Assembly (NCBI RefSeq): GCF_008923725.1
Contig: NZ_WBPF01000016.1
Coordinates: 826,501-888,598 of the forward strand
DNA length: 62,098 nt
Origin: Bacillus sp. CH140a_4T
GTDB lineage: Bacteria > Bacillota > Bacilli > Bacillales > Bacillaceae_G
Direction: 5' to 3'
Notes under the pieces: model-generated
Databases searched by the model: none
What the model was told of the DNA's origin: nothing
What the model saw: the letters and a program-made list of their open reading frames with translations, nothing else
Translations under genes and position numbers: made by a program
Shown: positions 50,911 through 59,164 of the stretch, piece after piece
Layout: the number at the start of each line of letters is the position of its first letter
How positions within the stretch are numbered: the stretch's first letter is position 1

Positions 50911-51586
50911 AAACAGAATTCCGAAGAATTCTGTTTCTTTTTCTGAAGAAACGTATGAATTACAATACCCAAAGCCAGCCGCAGTTCATATAGAAGAGGA
51001 AGAATTACAAGTTGATCATGCAGAACTTCGCGCGCAGCAAGAATCGTTACATATGGAAATGAATCAGCTAAGGCAAGAGCAGCAAATGCTAGAACGAGAG
51101 CGTCAACAGCTATTGCAAGATAAAGAACAATTTCAAATGCATATTCATGAACAAATGGAACAGATGGAAGCAGCACGTATGCAGTTTCAAAAAGAACAAC
51201 AAGAAACAGCATATGAATGGACAGAGTTATTATGGGATCAATCTTTTCATCTAGCAGAAAAAATCGTGAATCAAGCGGTAGATTCACGATTACTTGATGT
51301 GTTACCCATTTTAACTGGTATCGTTCAAACGTTGCCTACTTCGTTTGAAAAATTAGTCATCACAGTACATCCAGAAACATTTGAACGTATTCAAGAAGAG
51401 AAGGAAAATACGAAAGAATATTGGCTACTACAGTTAGTAGAATGGAAATATGATTTTTCTTTACAGTTTGGTGAATTCGTTCTGGAAGAAGAGAAAGAGC
51501 TCTTTGAATTTAAATTTGCACCTATATTTGCGAAACTTCGCCAGAAATGGGAAGAAGAGAAGTTATTTGAGGAGCAAAATGTATGA
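50897..51586 (+). CDS. fliH: Flagellar export regulator FliH
   Basis: The 229-residue protein has a long Gln/Glu-rich coiled coil (about 35-105) and a C-terminal V-ATPase-E-like domain (WTELLWDQSFHLAEKIVNQAV, VITVHPETFERIQE). It binds and restrains the ATPase FliI. AGAGGTG gives best spacing to ATG 50897; ATG 50894 and GTG 50888 are alternatives. A terminator-like hairpin lies within codons 5-15. It overlaps fliI by four bases (ATGA). Confidence 0.87.
   Translation: MSLFKNRIPKNSVSFSEETYELQYPKPAAVHIEEEELQVDHAELRAQQESLHMEMNQLRQEQQMLERERQQLLQDKEQFQMHIHEQMEQMEAARMQFQKEQQETAYEWTELLWDQSFHLAEKIVNQAVDSRLLDVLPILTGIVQTLPTSFEKLVITVHPETFERIQEEKENTKEYWLLQLVEWKYDFSLQFGEFVLEEEKELFEFKFAPIFAKLRQKWEEEKLFEEQNV
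50911..50942 (+). terminator. Terminator-like hairpin inside the fliH 5' coding region
   Basis: AAACAGAATTC, tetraloop CGAA, GAATTCTGTTT form a perfect 11-bp stem beginning right after the fliG stop codon, followed by CTTTTTC. With only four GC pairs it may be weak, causing partial attenuation or marking an mRNA processing point. Confidence 0.5.
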
Positions 51587-52887
51587 CTCGACTATTAATG
51601 AATGAAAACCAAAAATGGAATACGTTTATTGAAACGCCGTTTTATACGAAAGTCGGTAAAGTTCATAGTGTACAAGAACAGTTTTTTGTAGCGAAAGGGC
51701 CAAAGGCGAAAATCGGTGATGTTTGTCTCGTTGGAGAACACAGCATCTTATGTGAAGTAATCGCAATTGAAAAAGAAAACAATATGCTACTTCCATTTGA
51801 ACAAACAGAAAAAGTATGTTACGGAGATTCAGTTACACTAATTGCAGAAGATGTTGTTATACCTCGTGGCAATCATTTACTCGGAAAAGTGTTAAGTGCA
51901 AATGGCGAAGTACTAAATGAGGATGCAGAGAATATTCCACTACAAAAAATAAAACTAGATGCCCCGCCTATTCATGCATTTGAACGTGAAGAAATTACCG
52001 ATGTATTTGAAACGGGAATCAAATCTATTGATTCCATGCTAACAATTGGCATCGGTCAAAAGATTGGTATTTTTGCAGGTTCTGGTGTTGGTAAATCTAC
52101 TTTACTCGGAATGATTGCGAAAAACGCAAAAGCTGACATTAATGTTATTAGTTTAGTAGGAGAACGTGGCCGAGAAGTAAAAGACTTTATTCGAAAAGAA
52201 TTAGGTGAAGAGGGAATGCGAAAAAGCGTCGTTGTTGTAGCGACGTCAGATGAAAGTCACCTAATGCAACTTCGTGCAGCGAAGCTTGCAACGTCTATTG
52301 CTGAATATTTCCGTGATCAAGGTAATAACGTACTACTTATGATGGACTCTGTTACTCGTTTTGCTGACGCGCGTAGAAGTGTTGATATTGCCGTTAAAGA
52401 GTTGCCGATCGGTGGTAAAACACTCTTAATGGAAAGCTATATGAAGAAGCTGTTAGAGCGCTCTGGGAAAACACAAAAGGGATCCATAACAGGTATTTAT
52501 ACCGTACTCGTTGATGGAGACGATTTAAACGGCCCTGTACCAGATTTAGCGCGTGGTATTTTAGATGGACATATTGTATTAAAACGTGAGCTTGCAACGC
52601 TTAGTCATTACCCTGCTATTTCAGTGCTAGATTCAGTAAGTAGGATTATGGAAGAAATCGTTTCGCCAACACATTGGCAACTTGCAAATGAAATGAGAAA
52701 AATCTTATCTATTTATAAAGAAAATGAATTATATTTCAAATTAGGAACGATTCAAGAAAATGAAGAAAATGCTTATGTTTTTGAATGCAAAAATAAAGTA
52801 GAAGGTATAAATACGTTTTTAAAACAAGGTCGATCTGATCGTTTCCAATTTGATGATATTGTTGAAGCGATGCACTATATAGTATAA
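51583..52887 (+). CDS. fliI: Flagellar export ATPase FliI
   Basis: The 434-residue F1-beta-like ATPase has a Walker A AGSGVGKST at residues 165-173, catalytic Glu in SLVGERGREVKDFI, Walker B VLLMMDSVTRFADARR, and PVPDLARGILDGHIVL. It powers delivery of substrates to the export gate. The start overlaps the fliH stop by four bases. An intrinsic terminator immediately after the stop closes the flgB-fliI unit. Confidence 0.95.
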   Translation: MTRLLMNENQKWNTFIETPFYTKVGKVHSVQEQFFVAKGPKAKIGDVCLVGEHSILCEVIAIEKENNMLLPFEQTEKVCYGDSVTLIAEDVVIPRGNHLLGKVLSANGEVLNEDAENIPLQKIKLDAPPIHAFEREEITDVFETGIKSIDSMLTIGIGQKIGIFAGSGVGKSTLLGMIAKNAKADINVISLVGERGREVKDFIRKELGEEGMRKSVVVVATSDESHLMQLRAAKLATSIAEYFRDQGNNVLLMMDSVTRFADARRSVDIAVKELPIGGKTLLMESYMKKLLERSGKTQKGSITGIYTVLVDGDDLNGPVPDLARGILDGHIVLKRELATLSHYPAISVLDSVSRIMEEIVSPTHWQLANEMRKILSIYKENELYFKLGTIQENEENAYVFECKNKVEGINTFLKQGRSDRFQFDDIVEAMHYIV

Positions 52888-52917
52888 GACCTCTGCCTAA
52901 GAGGTCTTATTTTTTTG
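52885..52917 (+). terminator. Intrinsic terminator after fliI
   Basis: TAAGACCTCT and AGAGGTCTTA around a five-base loop, then seven T. It includes the fliI stop. Confidence 0.88.
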
Positions 52918-53003
52918 TTTTTTAATATTTCACAGATTTTTTTGGGAAAAAACTATATAATAGAAAAAGAGAACGTTATAATAGGAAGGGGCTATGAAAA
53001 CAG

Positions 53004-53414
53004 GTGGATAAGCAGCAGTACGACACGATAAAATTGCAAATAAATCAAGAAAAAGAACAGATTTTGAAAGAAGTGTATGAATTAACAGCCGAAAAAAGAA
53101 AAATAGAACAAAAAAAAGAATATGATTTATATGTTGTAAAATCGCGTAGTAAAGTCGTACAAACTGGGCAGCGTATAATGGCTGGCATGCTTTCGTCACA
53201 TACGTTTTCACCTGAAAGAATAGAAGAATGGAATCGGAAAATTAAAAAAACGGAAGGTTTTATTCAAAAAAATGAAAGCCTTTTAGAACAAGTAAAAGAA
53301 AAAGAACGTGTCATTGATGAGATGTATCAAGAAGACTGTAAAAAGCTTGCAAAAGTAAGAGAAAAGCAGGAAGAAAAAATGCTTCTTGATTTGAAAATGT
53401 GTATGAATGGATGA
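53004..53414 (+). CDS. fliJ: FliJ-like coiled-coil protein
   Basis: The 136-residue protein is almost entirely coiled coil (KEQILKEVYELTAEKRKIEQKK, then EWNRKIKKTEGFIQKNESLLE). Size, content and position between fliI and fliK fit FliJ, which links the ATPase to the export gate. The symbol rests on position. GTG start at 53004 is unusual: a five-codon ORF (ATG at 52994, encoding MKTGG) with a strong GGAAGGGG site overlaps it, suggesting translational coupling. Confidence 0.72.
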   Translation: MDKQQYDTIKLQINQEKEQILKEVYELTAEKRKIEQKKEYDLYVVKSRSKVVQTGQRIMAGMLSSHTFSPERIEEWNRKIKKTEGFIQKNESLLEQVKEKERVIDEMYQEDCKKLAKVREKQEEKMLLDLKMCMNG

Positions 53415-53424
53415 GGTGAATATA

Positions 53425-54534
53425 GTGATACAGTCTGTATTACCGGTGCAACAAAGTTTACCTCCGCAAAAAGAAAAAGGGCTAGAAGTACAATCGAAAA
53501 GTGAAGATTCTTCATTCGATCGTACGATGAGAATGGAAAATAAAAAGCAGCCGAAAACGGAGAAAATGAAACGAGAAGAAGCACCAAAAGAAGAAAAAAA
53601 AGAATATATTCTTTCTAAACAATTAGTAACGAAAGAAGAACCAATTGTAAAGAAAGAAGAAAAAAAAGAGACAGAACAGTTGTTATTAGCTGTATCTGAG
53701 CAAATGGTTGCAATTGAGCAATTACGTGTGCAGCCAGAATTGTTATATCAATACATACAAAAAATACAAGAGCTGTATAAAGAATATGGAAATATAAAAC
53801 TTAACGAATTACCCGCAGCAGAATTACAACAATTACAAGAACTTCTTTCAAATATGAATATCAAAAATGCTATATGTTTAGAAGATACAATGCAAATGGT
53901 ATTAGATAAAATGAAGATGCCGGAGCAAACGATGCAAGCATTGAAAGTTGTAGAAACAGAAACTTGTAATATTGCAAAAAAACAAGAAGAGTTTAAAGGC
54001 ACAGATTTTCCGAAAGCTGAGGGCGATGATGTAAAGATAGAGTTGCCTGAAGGTGATGTGTTAAACGATTCGAGTTCAACGGGTGCGGAGTTATTAAATA
54101 AAGCAACGGGTACGGATCAAATAGGAAAATCAAATAGTGGCGCTGAGAAAGTTACGTTACCTGACTTAGGAAAGAAAATGGAAGCACAAGTAGAAGCGTT
54201 GCAAAAATTTGTAGTGAAACAAGAGCGTGTTTTATTTCAGTTAAATCCAGAAAAACTTGGTACATTAACGGTGTTTATGAAAAAACATGGAGATCAAATT
54301 GATGTTCACGTAGAAATGGAAAAACATGATGCGAAAAAACGTGTTGAAATCATTTTTGATGAATTGAGACTGAAGTTAAAAGAAAAAGAAATCAATATTC
54401 AAATTAGCTATTCAGATAAAGATGAAAACCGTAAAGAGCAGCGAGAACAAGAGCAAAGGCAAAAACAAAAATTAGTAAGTACGAAACATGAAAAACAACA
54501 TGCAAAAGAATTTGCGGGATTATTGGAGGAATAA
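53425..54534 (+). CDS. fliK: Flagellar hook-length control protein FliK
   Basis: The N-terminal 230 residues of this 369-residue protein are Lys/Glu/Gln-rich and poorly conserved. The C-terminal FliK (Flg_hook) domain is clear: FVVKQERVLFQLNPEKLGTLTV, then DVHVEMEKHDAKKRVEIIFDEL. It measures hook length and switches export specificity. GTG 53425 with GAGGTGA five bases upstream is preferred; ATG 53407 within the end of fliJ has no site. Confidence 0.88.
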   Translation: MIQSVLPVQQSLPPQKEKGLEVQSKSEDSSFDRTMRMENKKQPKTEKMKREEAPKEEKKEYILSKQLVTKEEPIVKKEEKKETEQLLLAVSEQMVAIEQLRVQPELLYQYIQKIQELYKEYGNIKLNELPAAELQQLQELLSNMNIKNAICLEDTMQMVLDKMKMPEQTMQALKVVETETCNIAKKQEEFKGTDFPKAEGDDVKIELPEGDVLNDSSSTGAELLNKATGTDQIGKSNSGAEKVTLPDLGKKMEAQVEALQKFVVKQERVLFQLNPEKLGTLTVFMKKHGDQIDVHVEMEKHDAKKRVEIIFDELRLKLKEKEINIQISYSDKDENRKEQREQEQRQKQKLVSTKHEKQHAKEFAGLLEE

Positions 54535-54537
54535 AGT

Positions 54538-55110
54538 GTGCCAACAGTTGGATTAAATACAACGAGTACAAATCATATTCCGTTACAAGCAGGAGCACAA
54601 ACAAAGAACGCATCTGTTACTGGTGCACAGTCGACAGCTCAACAAGCAAACGGATTATCAGCAAGTACTCAAAAAACACCCGGTATTATGGATAAAGATG
54701 ATTTCCTGAAACTTTTCTTAGCAAGCTTTCAACATCAAGACCCGTTTAATGCGATGGATATGAACCAAATGATGAACCAAACAGCACAGCTATCGCTTAT
54801 GGAGCAAGTACAGAATATGACGAAAGCAGTAGATAAACTGCAATCAACGATGTATTCGACGGCTCTTGATGGAGGGATGAAGTTTTTAGGAAAGTACGTT
54901 AGAGGTGTAAGCAATAATGGAAAGCAAGTGACTGGTCAAGTGGAAACCGTTCGACTTGCTGAAAATAACGATGTGCAACTTATTGTTGATAATCAAGTTG
55001 TCTCACTTCGTTTCATAGAAAGGGTTTCTGATAAACCAATAACAGAAACTAATCCGGAAGATGAGAAGAAAGATGATATAGAAAAAAATGAAGAGGTTAA
55101 GCAAGATTAA
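54538..55110 (+). CDS. flgD: Flagellar hook-capping protein FlgD
   Basis: The 190-residue protein has the conserved N-terminal segment IMDKDDFLKLFLASFQHQDPFNAMDMNQMM and MEQVQNMTKAVDKL. A short C-terminal beta domain (GKYVRGVSNNGKQVTGQVETV) is followed by an acidic tail. It scaffolds hook polymerisation. It starts with GTG after TTGGAGGAA, three bases past the fliK stop. Confidence 0.92.
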   Translation: MPTVGLNTTSTNHIPLQAGAQTKNASVTGAQSTAQQANGLSASTQKTPGIMDKDDFLKLFLASFQHQDPFNAMDMNQMMNQTAQLSLMEQVQNMTKAVDKLQSTMYSTALDGGMKFLGKYVRGVSNNGKQVTGQVETVRLAENNDVQLIVDNQVVSLRFIERVSDKPITETNPEDEKKDDIEKNEEVKQD

Positions 55111-55131
55111 TAAAAGGAGTGTACAAAGGTT

Positions 55132-56445
55132 ATGATTAAAGCGTTATATACAAGTATTACAGGGATGAATGCAGCACAAAATGCATTAAGTGTTACTTCA
55201 AATAATATTGCAAATGCACAAACAGTTGGATATAAAAAGCAAAAGGCTATATTTGATGATTTGCTATATAATAATACGGTTGGTTCACGTGGTGATGGTG
55301 CCTATGCTGGTACGAATCCAAAGAGTATTGGTAACGGTGTAAAGTTCAGTGGGACATCTACAGATTTTAGTGACGGTTCTATTACTTTAACTAGTGATAA
55401 AATGGAGACAGCGATAGAAGGAAACGGTTTGTTTTTAGTTGGTGATCGTAACGGGGGAAATGTAGAGTATACGAGAAAAGGGTCTTTTGGTGTATCGAAA
55501 GATAGCTATGTTACAAATACAGGTGGACAGTATGTACTAGGTTATGGTGTAAAAACAGGAACACAAGAAGTAGATTTTTCTTCACGACCAAGCCCAATTC
55601 ATATTCCAATGGGATCAGCTGTTGGTGGGATTCAAACAGATAAAGCGACAATAGGTGGCAACCTTCCTAGAAACCAAAATGCATTATCTCACGAATTCAC
55701 AGTTTTTGATGCGGAAGGGAACTCGTTAACGTTACGTGTAAATATTAAACAAAAGACTACAAAAGAGACTGTAGATGGTAAAGAAGTTGAAAAGCCAGTG
55801 CCAGGCGAATATACATATACAGTTTCTGTAAGGAATGATTCTAAAAATGAAAAAGAATTTAAGCCTGTCGAAGGCATGACGGGCGAAAAAAATCTTAAAT
55901 TTGATACATTAGGAAATTTAAAGGAGACAGATGAGGCTGTACAAAAAGATCCAGTAACTGGTGAAATTACTAAAGGTGGATCTGTTCAAATTCCTTTTGG
56001 TGGTGGTCTAACACTTGATTTAAGCGGATTAACAAATTATCCGACAGGGAAAACTATTTCTACAACAGAAGTAACGGGGCGTCCAGCTGCAATTGCAAAT
56101 GACTATTCTATTTCAGATGGTGGTTTCGTTATGATGAAATATTCGGATGGTAGTATGAAAGTTGTAGGGCAACTAGCTGTAGCTACATTCCCGAATTCAG
56201 GTGGATTAATGAAAACAGGGAATGGAAATTACGTTGCGACACCATCAGCGGGTATTCCAGGGGTAGGTGTTGCTGGTGAGAATGGTGCAGGTAATGTACG
56301 AGGGTCAGCAAAAGAAAGTTCAAACGTAGATTTATCTGTAGAATTTGTTGATTTAATGCTTTATCAACGCGGATTCCAAGGAAATGCGAAAGTAATTAAA
56401 GTTTCAGATGAAGTATTAAATGAAGTTGTAAACTTAATTCGATAA
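55132..56445 (+). CDS. flgE: Flagellar hook protein FlgE
   Basis: The 437-residue axial protein has start ALYTSITGMNAAQNALSVTSNNIANAQTVGYK and matching C-terminal helix SSNVDLSVEFVDLMLYQRGFQGNAKVI. The middle has FlgE domains with FTVFDAEGNSLTL and a TYTVSVRND strand. It forms the hook. AAAGGAGTG precedes the ATG. It ends the flgD-flgE pair, 50 bases before the next small gene. Confidence 0.92.
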   Translation: MIKALYTSITGMNAAQNALSVTSNNIANAQTVGYKKQKAIFDDLLYNNTVGSRGDGAYAGTNPKSIGNGVKFSGTSTDFSDGSITLTSDKMETAIEGNGLFLVGDRNGGNVEYTRKGSFGVSKDSYVTNTGGQYVLGYGVKTGTQEVDFSSRPSPIHIPMGSAVGGIQTDKATIGGNLPRNQNALSHEFTVFDAEGNSLTLRVNIKQKTTKETVDGKEVEKPVPGEYTYTVSVRNDSKNEKEFKPVEGMTGEKNLKFDTLGNLKETDEAVQKDPVTGEITKGGSVQIPFGGGLTLDLSGLTNYPTGKTISTTEVTGRPAAIANDYSISDGGFVMMKYSDGSMKVVGQLAVATFPNSGGLMKTGNGNYVATPSAGIPGVGVAGENGAGNVRGSAKESSNVDLSVEFVDLMLYQRGFQGNAKVIKVSDEVLNEVVNLIR

Positions 56446-56494
56446 TATATCATAAAGTAAAATTGTAATGTAGTAGAAAGGGTTTTTTATTCGT

Positions 56495-56833
56495 ATGACG
56501 ACAAGACAAGAGCGAATTTTACAATTGCCTTTTTTCGAAAATAAACGTGAACTTGCAGAGCAAGTGTTAAAAATGGAACGAGAAGAGCATATATATTTAC
56601 CTGATCAATTTGAAATTAAGCAAGTACCTGCATATTCATTTGGTGAAAAGCAATCAATTATTGGCCGTATTCATGAGTTTTATTTCGTAAGTGTTGGTAG
56701 CGAAGGAGAATGGAAGTATCAACTGTTTAAGGACGAGATGAAGTGCCGTGAGTTTTTTATTACACTATCAGGGATAACGGATCAGCAGATTGCATTTTGG
56801 TTCAATAACATCGAGTTATTGAAAAGCTCTTAA
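56495..56833 (+). CDS. Uncharacterised motility-cluster protein, 112 residues
   Basis: I do not recognise this small soluble protein (MTTRQERILQLPFFENKREL...). It has mixed helices and strands (RIHEFYFVSVGSEGEWKYQLF) and an amphipathic C-terminus (DQQIAFWFNNIELLK). No membrane segment is seen. AGAAAGGG lies upstream of the ATG. Position behind flgE suggests a link to hook or motor assembly, but nothing in the sequence proves it. Confidence 0.72.
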   Translation: MTTRQERILQLPFFENKRELAEQVLKMEREEHIYLPDQFEIKQVPAYSFGEKQSIIGRIHEFYFVSVGSEGEWKYQLFKDEMKCREFFITLSGITDQQIAFWFNNIELLKSS

Positions 56834-57055
56834 AAAGCTTTTAAAAGCCCTTTTTTAGGTTTTGAGAGAGGATCTGGCGATTAGTGCTTATGTGGGTGCT
56901 CGACCGTTGTTTAAGACCAGAGATATGGAGAGTTACTAGGTTAGTTTAAGAAGATTTAAGTGAAGTGTAGTATGAATAATATGGTCTTAGCGTGTTAGAT
57001 GGACTAATAAGTTTATTTGTGACGATAGATTTCTATAAAAGGAGAGGTGAGGAGG
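56834..57055 (+). other. Intergenic region carrying repeat block A
   Basis: No gene is seen. After the stop come GCTTTTAAAAGC and a short T run (56837-56855), which may be a weak terminator, then repeat block A (56876-56962), then an unremarkable stretch to the ribosome binding site of the next gene. Confidence 0.6.
56876..56962 (+). repeat. Intergenic block A, paralogous to block B
   Basis: This stretch shares scattered but collinear identity with 58621-58713, in particular AGATATGGAG followed by TAGGT-AGT and AAGAAG. It has no reading frame in common with block B. Confidence 0.6.
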
Positions 57056-57541
57056 ATGGCGCAAAATAAGTATCGCGTTACATTCATTTCGCCGAGTGAG
57101 GTTGAGCAGCGGACTGTAATGGCGGCGAGTAGTTTGCCGGATTTAATTCGTAAAGTAGAGAGTATTATTGCAGATCCGAACGGTTACTTTGTAAATGATA
57201 AAAAAAATAATTGCTATTTTAAAGTGATTAAAGAAAATGTTACGTTTATTCAATATGAGTTACTATTTTCTGATAAAGAAATTCATATTGAAAAATTAAA
57301 ACATATAGCACCATCTATATTGAAACGATTATTTAAAAAAATAAATGATCCAGAATTATATGCGCTTGCACTACTTGATGTTGATATAGCGACGAAAGAA
57401 TATGTGCTAGAAGAAATGGATTCGGAGCTAAGAATACGAGTCGAAACGGAGCTTTCAAAAAAGTGGGAAGCAATGCCGACAGAAATTGTAGGAGCACAAG
57501 AAGTGTTATTAGAGGCACTTGCTTCGTTTATACACGATTAA
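57056..57541 (+). CDS. Uncharacterised motility-cluster protein, possibly FliG-C-like
   Basis: I do not recognise this 161-residue soluble protein by name. The C-terminal half (PSILKRLFKKINDPELYALAL, then ATKEYVLEEMDSELRIRVETEL) recalls the helical FliG C-terminal pattern in which a helix of charged residues precedes an E-x-E-L turn. This is a weak, by-eye similarity. GGAGAGGTGAGG precedes ATG 57056. It is bracketed by repeat blocks A and B and closed by a terminator. Confidence 0.72.
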   Translation: MAQNKYRVTFISPSEVEQRTVMAASSLPDLIRKVESIIADPNGYFVNDKKNNCYFKVIKENVTFIQYELLFSDKEIHIEKLKHIAPSILKRLFKKINDPELYALALLDVDIATKEYVLEEMDSELRIRVETELSKKWEAMPTEIVGAQEVLLEALASFIHD

Positions 57542-57562
57542 GCGTCTTTTAAAATAAAACTT

Positions 57563-57605
57563 TCGACTATCTATATTTTTTATATAGGTAGTTGACTTTT
57601 TCTCT
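57563..57605 (+). terminator. Intrinsic terminator
   Basis: TCGACTATCTATA and TATAGGTAGTTGA pair with two G-U pairs around a short T-rich loop, then CTTTTTCTC. Confidence 0.75.
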
Positions 57606-57661
57606 TTTATAAAGCTTAATAATTAGATATACGGAATTAATGGAAGGGGAGCGACACCTTT

Positions 57662-58570
57662 ATGTCACAAGCACAAAGTATTTTATTAGAAAGCGGAACA
57701 AATGAATTAGAGATTGTTACATATACTGTTGGTGAAAACCTATTTAGTATTAATGTAATGAAAGTACGTGAAATCATTAATCCATTCCCTGTTACAACTG
57801 TGCCAGAATCTCATCATGCAGTTGAAGGTGTTGTTCAAGTACGTGGTGAAATTTTACCTGTTATTAATTTAGCAACGGCTCTTAATTTAAAATCGACAAA
57901 GCCACTTGATCAAACGAAATTTATTATTTCAGAATTAAATCAAATGAAAGTTATTTTCCGTGTTGATGAAGTGCATCGTATTCAACGTATTTCGTGGGAA
58001 CAAATTGATGAACCAGCTTCATTGTCTATGGGACTAGAAGAAACGACATCTGGTATTGTAAAACTAGATGGAAAAATCATCTTACTATTAGATTACGAGA
58101 AAATTGTATGTGAAATTAGCGGAACTGGTTATGATAATAAATCCCTTTCAAAATTAGAACAAAAAACAGATCGAGCTGAAAAAGTTATTTATATTGCGGA
58201 AGATTCAGCGATGCTTCGTCAAATATTAGAAGAAACATTATCATCAGCTGGATATACGAAAATGAACTTCTTCAGCAATGGTGCAGAAGCGTTAGCACAA
58301 ATTGAAAAGCTAGCGAAAGAGCAAGGGGAAAAAATGTTTGAACATATTCACTTGCTAATTACGGATATTGAAATGCCGAAAATGGATGGACACCATTTAA
58401 CGAAAGTAATTAAAGATGGTGAAATAATGAATCGTTTACCAGTCGTAATTTTCTCTTCACTAATTACAAATGAATTATTCCATAAAGGCGAAGCTGTAGG
58501 AGCAAATGCCCAAGTAAGTAAGCCAGATATTCAAGAGTTAATTGGTTTAGTAGATAAGTTAGTGTTGTAA
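57662..58570 (+). CDS. cheV: Chemotaxis coupling protein CheV
   Basis: In this 302-residue protein residues 12-155 form a CheW-like domain (FSINVMKVREIINPFPVTTV, VQVRGEILPVINL). Residues 174-300 form a receiver with acidic pair Glu180-Asp181, phosphoacceptor Asp235 (LLITDIEMPKMDG) and VIFSSLITNE. It couples receptors to CheA and adapts the signal by phosphorylation. GGAAGGGGAG precedes the ATG. It is monocistronic between terminators. Confidence 0.94.
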   Translation: MSQAQSILLESGTNELEIVTYTVGENLFSINVMKVREIINPFPVTTVPESHHAVEGVVQVRGEILPVINLATALNLKSTKPLDQTKFIISELNQMKVIFRVDEVHRIQRISWEQIDEPASLSMGLEETTSGIVKLDGKIILLLDYEKIVCEISGTGYDNKSLSKLEQKTDRAEKVIYIAEDSAMLRQILEETLSSAGYTKMNFFSNGAEALAQIEKLAKEQGEKMFEHIHLLITDIEMPKMDGHHLTKVIKDGEIMNRLPVVIFSSLITNELFHKGEAVGANAQVSKPDIQELIGLVDKLVL

Positions 58571-58620
58571 AAGAGTTTGGAAAAGCATTTTTTAGCTAGA
58601 ATAGAAGCTCTAGCCATGCG

Positions 58621-58713
58621 TGGCGGTCGGTGCCTAATAGAGCCCTATGCGATGTGAAATCAAAGATATGGAGTGGTTTTAGGTAAGTAGAAGAAGTGAG
58701 GATTTGCAGACAC
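58621..58713 (+). repeat. Intergenic block B, paralogous to block A
   Basis: Starts TGGCGGTCGGTGCC and contains AAAGATATGGAG, then TAGGTAAGTAGAAGAAG. The order and spacing of conserved blocks match block A at 56876-56962. It lies between the cheV stop and a terminator, so it would be transcribed as the cheV 3' untranslated region. Confidence 0.6.
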
Positions 58714-58746
58714 TATTTATAACTCTATTCTTCTAGTGGAGAGAAG

Positions 58747-58784
58747 GGAACTAGCCATGTGTAGTATTGGTTAGTTCCTTTTTA
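58747..58784 (+). terminator. Intrinsic terminator after cheV and block B
   Basis: GGAACTAGCCA and TGGTTAGTTCC form an 11-bp stem (one mismatch) with a ten-base loop and five T. Confidence 0.85.
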
Positions 58785-58848
58785 GTGTTCTATATTCTGT
58801 ATAGGCGGAAAGATGGAACGTTTTGGAGTGTTTGTAGTTGTAAGTATG

Positions 58849-58872
58849 AAAAATCTTCATTTGAAGATTTTT
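58849..58872. terminator. Bidirectional hairpin
   Basis: AAAAATCTTC, ATTT, GAAGATTTTT, perfect 10-bp stem with A/T runs on both strands. Confidence 0.6.
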
Positions 58873-58983
58873 GATTTGAAAATATAAAAATGTATCTTTG
58901 GATAATTTTGGTGATATTTCGTGGTAATGCAAACTTTTTCGGTGAAAATACATCCGAAATACCATATAATATAATTAAATGTG

Positions 58984-59009
58984 ATTAATATGCAATTATA
59001 CATATTAAT
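58984..59009. promoter_or_regulatory. Inverted repeat upstream of the mogR promoter
   Basis: ATTAATATG and CATATTAAT are perfect arms with an eight-base spacer, about 55 bases upstream of the -35. Possible regulator site. Confidence 0.4.
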
Positions 59010-59063
59010 TGAAAAATCTTTTTTTATTTCTATACTTTCTATATATTTTTGTATGTTTATTAT

Positions 59064-59091
59064 TTGACAGACAATTTTGAAATGTTATAAT
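59064..59091 (+). promoter_or_regulatory. mogR promoter, consensus sigma-A type
   Basis: Consensus TTGACA (59064-59069) and TATAAT (59086-59091) with a 16-base spacer. The mRNA leader would be about 65 bases. Confidence 0.85.
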
Positions 59092-59164
59092 ATGGATATG
59101 TAAAAATTGCTATTTTCTGAGAAGACATGGGAGTCAGATGAGAATTGTGAAAGGATGAGGGGGA

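Larger units (their letters stand above)
58571..59164 (+). other. Intergenic region cheV-mogR with repeat block B
   Basis: No gene is seen in this 594-base stretch. It holds repeat block B (58621-58713), a terminator (58747-58783), a second hairpin (58849-58872), an inverted repeat (58984-59009) and the mogR promoter (59064-59091). Confidence 0.7.

Noticed and set aside
56876-58713. Blocks A and B considered as cyclic-di-GMP riboswitches, given the flagellar setting
   Set aside because: Neither contains the recognisable class I or class II core motifs, and block B lies downstream of a gene, before a terminator, rather than in a leader.
59041-59064. T-rich stretch before mogR considered as a MogR self-binding site
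   Set aside because: No exact TTTT-N5-AAAA occurs there.
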